A stretch of 9,947 bases of DNA from Verrucomicrobiota bacterium (GTDB taxonomy: Bacteria; Verrucomicrobiota; Verrucomicrobiia; Opitutales; Seribacteraceae). The translations under genes were made by a program, and so were the position numbers. Positions within the stretch are counted from its first letter, which is position 1. Each line of letters opens with the position of its first letter. Of this stretch, positions 6,070-9,947 are shown one piece after another. The notes under the pieces are model-generated. The model saw only the letters and a program-made list of their open reading frames with translations, searched no databases and was not told the origin of the DNA. The stretch spans positions 1 to 9,947 of the forward strand of contig JAURNO010000014.1 of the NCBI GenBank assembly GCA_030830145.1, in the 5' to 3' direction.

Positions 6070-9000
6070 ATGAGTTTCTGGGGAATCCTTTTTCGAAACC
6101 TTCTTTATTTTCGCAAGCAGCATGCGGGAGCTTGCCTTGGGGCCGCCCTTTGCTCGATGGTATTGGTTGGAGCTCTAACGGTTGGTGATTCGGTTCGGTC
6201 TACTCTTTCGGCTCTTGCCGATGAAAGAATCGGCAAAGCGGACTTGGCCCTGTTGGCAACTGATGGTTTTTTTCGCGTTCAATTGGCTCAAGAGATCGAG
6301 GATGAGTTTGGTGGTGAGGGCACGGCAGCTCCTGTTGTGATTACCCGGGGAACGGTCTCTTCACCCGATGGATCCGTACGCGTCAGCAACGTCCAAATTC
6401 TTGGTGTGGACGATCGCTTTTGGAGCTTGGCCCCTGATCCTGCGAAAGTTCCCTCTTTCGAGGAACCAGGATTTCTGGCAAACCCAAGGCTCTACAAGCA
6501 TCTCAAAGTTTCGGCTCGGTCTCGTATCATTCTCAGGATTGAGGAACCAGGTCTTTTTTCCCGGGACGCACCGCTATCGGGGGAACGGGACGATAAATTC
6601 GTTTCTTTCAATGAAACCCTTTTGGGCGAGGTTCCGGCGGAAGGTTTCGGGAGCTTTGGCCTACAGGGCAATCAGAGGGAACCGCTTACCCTTTTTGTTC
6701 CCATTAGCCTTCTACAGAAAAAAATGTTCAGGTCTTTTGACGAGGAGAATGGGAGCACGAAATTCGCCAACTTCATTCTTCTCGGGAACCCCCAGGGAGA
6801 ACCAGTTGATTTGACGTTGGCAAAGAAGGCTTTGGATAAGAAATGGACTTTGGGTGATGCCGGTATTTCCATCAAAAGCTTGAGAGATTCTTCGGAGTGG
6901 AGTGTGAGAAGCAGACAGGTCTTTATATCCAAACCACTTGAAAAAGCAGTCCGTGAAATCGAACCGTCTGCCAAGGGTGTCCTTACTTACCTTGTGAATG
7001 CAATTGAAAAGCCATCTGCCGACGGCAATGATTCAGGTTTAATACCTTATTCCATGGTCTCCTCCGTGAACCCCGGTTCGTTATCTTTTGTTCCTGAAGA
7101 TTTCAAGAGTGATGAAATTATCCTCAATGAATGGGCTGCTCGTGATTTGAACGCAACCATTGGAAGCCTGCTGACTTTGCACTATTTCTCAGTGGGGGAG
7201 CGACGAAAGCTCATCGAGCAAAATGCAAGCTTTCGATTGCGGGCGATTGCTCCGATGCCCGAGCCCGTTCCGGAGGGTGAAGAAAGTGACTGGACCCCCC
7301 GTTTTCCAGGGCTATCGGATGCCGAGTCTTGTGGCGAGTGGGATACCGGTATTCCCATTACTCATGAAATTCGCCCTCAGGATGAAAAGTATTGGGATGA
7401 GTTCAAGGGCTCCCCGAAAGCATTCGTATCCTTGGATGCAGGGCAAGGCATGTGGAATAATCGCTGGGGTTCCTTAACCGGTATGCGCTTGGAAAAGGAC
7501 GGAAACTCATCGGAATTTCTAAGAACCGAACTGCAGGGATTGCTTACTGCGGAAGAGGCAGGTCTGGTCTTTGCTTCGCTACGCGCCGACGCACAAGCCG
7601 GGGTTGAATCATCGCTTGATTTCAGCGTATTGTTTCTATCTTTCAGTTTTTTTGTAATTGTGGCTGCCTTGGCTTTGACGGGCATGCTCTTTTCCTTTTC
7701 CATGCAACAGAGAAACCAGCAGGCAGGCTTGTTATTGGCTTTGGGCTTTTCCAAACGAAAGGTCCGGGCTCTTTTTTTAGGCGAAGGGTTATGCCTATCT
7801 GTGGTTGGGGTGGCGTTGGGCCTGTTGGGTGCGTGGGTTTACGGCAAGACGATCCTGATCTTGCTTTCAGGAGAATGGAGTGGTGCCGTGACTGGTGCCC
7901 AATTTGAGTATGCTCCCGCAGTCGACTCGATCGCTGCCGGTGGAATCGGGGCTCTTTGGGTATCTCTGGCTGCTATGGCATGGGCGAACAGAAAGCAGTT
8001 GAGGCGTGAGCCGACCGAGCTTTTGAACAAGGGCGAGGATACCGATGAAAAAAGATTTTCCAGGAGCAAGCGGGGATGGCTTGATTCGTGGATTCCCGGT
8101 GCCTTGGCATTGATTGGTGCCGTGAGCTTGGCCTGGATGATTGATCTTTCCGGGTCTTCTGCATCAATGGGTTTCTTTGGCGTCGGGGCGCTTCTTTTGG
8201 TAAGCGGCATGCTTTTCTTTCGAAGCCGCTTGGCTACTTTTGCATACGGAACAACGGTTTGGACGAACGCAACGGACCTGAACCGCAGGAATGCAGGTCG
8301 GCGAGCAGGAAGAAGTCTGGTCACCGTCGGGGTGATGGCCGCAGGCTCCTTTCTCGTGGTAAGTACGGGGGCTTTTCGTAAAGGTCCACCTGCTTCGGTA
8401 CATGAAAAAACCTCTGCAACGGGAGGATTTTCCTTTTTGGGAGAATCCGCATTACCGGTTTATGACGATCTCAATGGCATAGCTGGCCAAGACGAGGATC
8501 CCTACGACCTGAATGCAACATTGATGAGCATGTCCAAGGTAGTGCCCTTGCGGATAAGACCGGGAGATGACGCGAGTTGCCTCAATTTAAACAAGGCTAT
8601 TCGCCCGACCCTTTACGGAGTCAACCCGGATGAAATAAAGGGACGCTTTTCTTTCGCCGAAGGAAACTGGTCTGTCTTGGGCCAAACAAGAGAGCAAGGT
8701 GCGCTTCCTGCCATCGTGGATCAAAATACCTTGACCTGGGCATTGAAGATGAAGGTCGGAGAACGAATTGAATTTTTGGATGGCGAGGGCCAGCCTTTCT
8801 TCGTGGAACTTTCAGGAGTGGTCAAGGGGTCGATGCTCCAAGGAGCCCTTTATCTGTCTGAAAAAAACTTTCTCGAAAAGTTTCCCAAGCAGGGAGGATA
8901 TAGAGCCTTCTTTTTGCAGGAAAAACCCGCTTTCGAAGGTCAGGTCGCAGCTCATCTCGAGAACAGACTACAAAATTTCGGTTTGGAGTTCGTTTCTTCG

Positions 9001-9417
9001 GGCGAACGCGTGGCATCACTACAAAAAGTGGAGAATACTTACCTCTCGATTTTTCAGGGCTTGGGCGGTCTGGGGCTTCTCCTTGGTACTGCCGGCCTAG
9101 GAGTGGTAATCGTCCGAAACTTGGTCGAAAGAGGAAAGGAATTCGCTCTGATGGAGGCCGTCGGTTATCGTTTGAGTTTACTTCGTAAGCTGGCTTTCCG
9201 GGAGCACCTTGTTCTTGGCTTGTGGGGTTTGGTGGTCGGAGCCACATCTGCGGTAGTGGGAATCGCGCCTGCTCTTTTCGGCGATTTGGGAGAACTGCCC
9301 GGGATGGGCTTTCTGTTGTTTTTTCTGGCTTTGCTTTTACTTTCCTTGTTCTGGACCTGGCTTGCCGTAAGGTTGAGCCTTCCAACGAGTCGGTTGGATC
9401 AATTAAGAGATGAATAA
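6070..9417 (+). CDS. Large FtsX/MacB-type ABC permease, YbbP-like ten-helix architecture
   Basis: An inner-membrane permease of 1115 residues. The ATG at 6070 is preferred to the in-frame TTG at 6064, which would add only two residues. Hydrophobic segments lie at about residues 19-38, 518-543, 571-592, 619-638, 674-693, 698-717, 749-769, 994-1016, 1046-1068 and 1078-1100. That is two FtsX units (1+3 helices each) joined by two central helices, as in YbbP. Two periplasmic domains result, about 480 and 225 residues long, both probably MacB_PCD-like. Coupling-helix-like stretches occur at GLLLALGFSKRKVRALFLGEG (553-573) and in RGKEFALMEAVGYRLSLL. The first periplasmic domain makes the protein much longer than YbbP (about 800 residues). 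The gene overlaps the following lipoprotein gene by 8 nt. Known relatives extract or move lipids, lipoproteins or peptides from the outer leaflet of the inner membrane. Here the cargo could be the glycosylated or lipidic product of the neighbouring enzymes, which is inference. Confidence 0.9.
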   Translation: MSFWGILFRNLLYFRKQHAGACLGAALCSMVLVGALTVGDSVRSTLSALADERIGKADLALLATDGFFRVQLAQEIEDEFGGEGTAAPVVITRGTVSSPDGSVRVSNVQILGVDDRFWSLAPDPAKVPSFEEPGFLANPRLYKHLKVSARSRIILRIEEPGLFSRDAPLSGERDDKFVSFNETLLGEVPAEGFGSFGLQGNQREPLTLFVPISLLQKKMFRSFDEENGSTKFANFILLGNPQGEPVDLTLAKKALDKKWTLGDAGISIKSLRDSSEWSVRSRQVFISKPLEKAVREIEPSAKGVLTYLVNAIEKPSADGNDSGLIPYSMVSSVNPGSLSFVPEDFKSDEIILNEWAARDLNATIGSLLTLHYFSVGERRKLIEQNASFRLRAIAPMPEPVPEGEESDWTPRFPGLSDAESCGEWDTGIPITHEIRPQDEKYWDEFKGSPKAFVSLDAGQGMWNNRWGSLTGMRLEKDGNSSEFLRTELQGLLTAEEAGLVFASLRADAQAGVESSLDFSVLFLSFSFFVIVAALALTGMLFSFSMQQRNQQAGLLLALGFSKRKVRALFLGEGLCLSVVGVALGLLGAWVYGKTILILLSGEWSGAVTGAQFEYAPAVDSIAAGGIGALWVSLAAMAWANRKQLRREPTELLNKGEDTDEKRFSRSKRGWLDSWIPGALALIGAVSLAWMIDLSGSSASMGFFGVGALLLVSGMLFFRSRLATFAYGTTVWTNATDLNRRNAGRRAGRSLVTVGVMAAGSFLVVSTGAFRKGPPASVHEKTSATGGFSFLGESALPVYDDLNGIAGQDEDPYDLNATLMSMSKVVPLRIRPGDDASCLNLNKAIRPTLYGVNPDEIKGRFSFAEGNWSVLGQTREQGALPAIVDQNTLTWALKMKVGERIEFLDGEGQPFFVELSGVVKGSMLQGALYLSEKNFLEKFPKQGGYRAFFLQEKPAFEGQVAAHLENRLQNFGLEFVSSGERVASLQKVENTYLSIFQGLGGLGLLLGTAGLGVVIVRNLVERGKEFALMEAVGYRLSLLRKLAFREHLVLGLWGLVVGATSAVVGIAPALFGDLGELPGMGFLLFFLALLLLSLFWTWLAVRLSLPTSRLDQLRDE

Positions 9418-9947
9418 TATAAAAAAACGTTTAAACAAAAAACTACCTTGCTTGGGCCTTGTTTTGTCTAGTCTGTGCCTTATTAATTTCGGTTGCGTGA
9501 CCCCAAAGGGAAAGACTTCAAAGGAAAGTTTCGAGCTTGAGCAAAAAGAGGATTCATGGACCGTCGAATTCGAGGAAAGCTTTTCCAGCGTGGAGGTTGG
9601 GAGTGAACCGGAAAACCTCTTTATCTTGGATGGAGCCTATGCGGTGAGCGAAGAAAACGACAACCGCAGGTTAACCTTGCCAGGTAGTCCGGTGGGTGAC
9701 TTCGGTTTGCTCTTTGGGCCCCGAGTAAGGGAGAAAAGCTTAGAACTCTCGTTTTCGTTTTTGGGGACGAAGAAGGGAAGAAGGTTGCCTGCCTTGGCTG
9801 CCGGATTGGGTGGGGTGCGCTCTTACCGCTTCCGTTTGAACGCCGCTACCAAACAAATTATTCTTACACGACAAGACGTCGAGATAGGAAAAGTTGCCTA
9901 CCAATGGGAAAGCGGGGCTTGGTGCCAAGTACGTTTTCAAGCCCTTC
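9410..9947 (+). CDS. Probable secreted lipoprotein, 3'-truncated
   Basis: An ATG at 9410 overlaps the permease stop (ATGAATAA) and its frame stays open to the right edge, giving 179 residues so far. The N-terminus has basic residues (KKRLNKK, 5-11), a hydrophobic stretch (12-28), and a Cys at 29 in LINFGC, after which the protein turns polar. This looks like a type II signal peptide, although Asn at position -3 and Phe at -2 depart from the standard lipobox. The mature part is rich in beta-type sequence: WTVEFEESF, then LFILDGAYAV, LTLPGSP, LELSFSFLG and YRFRLNAATKQIIL. This pattern recalls concanavalin/LamG-like or DUF1080-like sandwich domains, without a decisive motif. Co-translation with the ABC permease suggests an envelope partner of the transporter, perhaps an acceptor or tether. 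It could also be an unrelated sugar-binding or hydrolase-like protein; the rest is needed to tell. Confidence 0.7.
   Translation, partial: MNNIKKRLNKKLPCLGLVLSSLCLINFGCVTPKGKTSKESFELEQKEDSWTVEFEESFSSVEVGSEPENLFILDGAYAVSEENDNRRLTLPGSPVGDFGLLFGPRVREKSLELSFSFLGTKKGRRLPALAAGLGGVRSYRFRLNAATKQIILTRQDVEIGKVAYQWESGAWCQVRFQAL

Noticed and set aside
8822..9385. A 187-codon minus-strand frame opposite the permease C-terminus
   Set aside because: It is rich in Arg and Pro as expected from reading Leu/Gly-rich membrane codons backwards, and the permease frame continues intact through it.
1..9947. CRISPR arrays, tRNA or rRNA genes, insertion sequences, phage genes
   Set aside because: I looked for regular repeats, cloverleaf-like or rRNA-like stretches, transposase motifs and terminal repeats and saw none. 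Gene order and composition are uniform.

Overview
The window holds nine genes, all on the + strand and closely packed. The first is cut by the left edge and the last by the right edge. Base composition is near 50% G+C throughout. Recognisable Shine-Dalgarno sites are scarce. Several proteins have a flavour I associate with the Planctomycetes-Verrucomicrobia (PVC) group: a very large FtsX-type permease with a GDSVRS-type N-terminus, a GT4 enzyme starting with a YCGxCMRDN loop, and a short DMT-like protein. I therefore favour a marine verrucomicrobium or a relative. This is an inference from protein style; no rRNA or other marker is present.

Layout. Bases 3-341 hold the C-terminal part of a chorismate lyase-like protein (makes 4-hydroxybenzoate). 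Bases 391-1659 hold a flavin-dependent halogenase-like oxidoreductase. It overlaps by 4 nt a family 4 glycosyltransferase (1656-2951), and a hotdog-fold 4HBT-type thioesterase follows (2964-3392). The only sizeable gap (3393-3520) carries two short dyads and a possible 33-codon ORF that ends on the next start codon. The second block starts with a short five-helix DMT-like membrane protein (3521-4066). It continues with a PaaK-like adenylate-forming ligase (4080-5357), a LolD/MacB/YbbA-type ABC ATPase (5378-6067), a 1115-residue ten-helix FtsX/YbbP-type permease (6070-9417), and the start of a probable lipoprotein (9410 to the edge).

Reading the genes together: a chorismate-derived aryl acid (lyase), aryl activation (PaaK-like ligase), possible halogenation of an activated ring (flavin enzyme), thioester hydrolysis (4HBT), glycosylation (GT4), and movement out of or within the envelope (ABC ATPase, permease and lipoprotein). 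This set resembles the accessory part of aryl polyene, flexirubin or xanthomonadin-type pigment clusters. No ketosynthase, acyl carrier protein, ketoreductase or dehydratase is visible, so the polyketide part, if it exists, must lie outside the window. The enzyme family calls are fairly secure; the shared pathway is a hypothesis.
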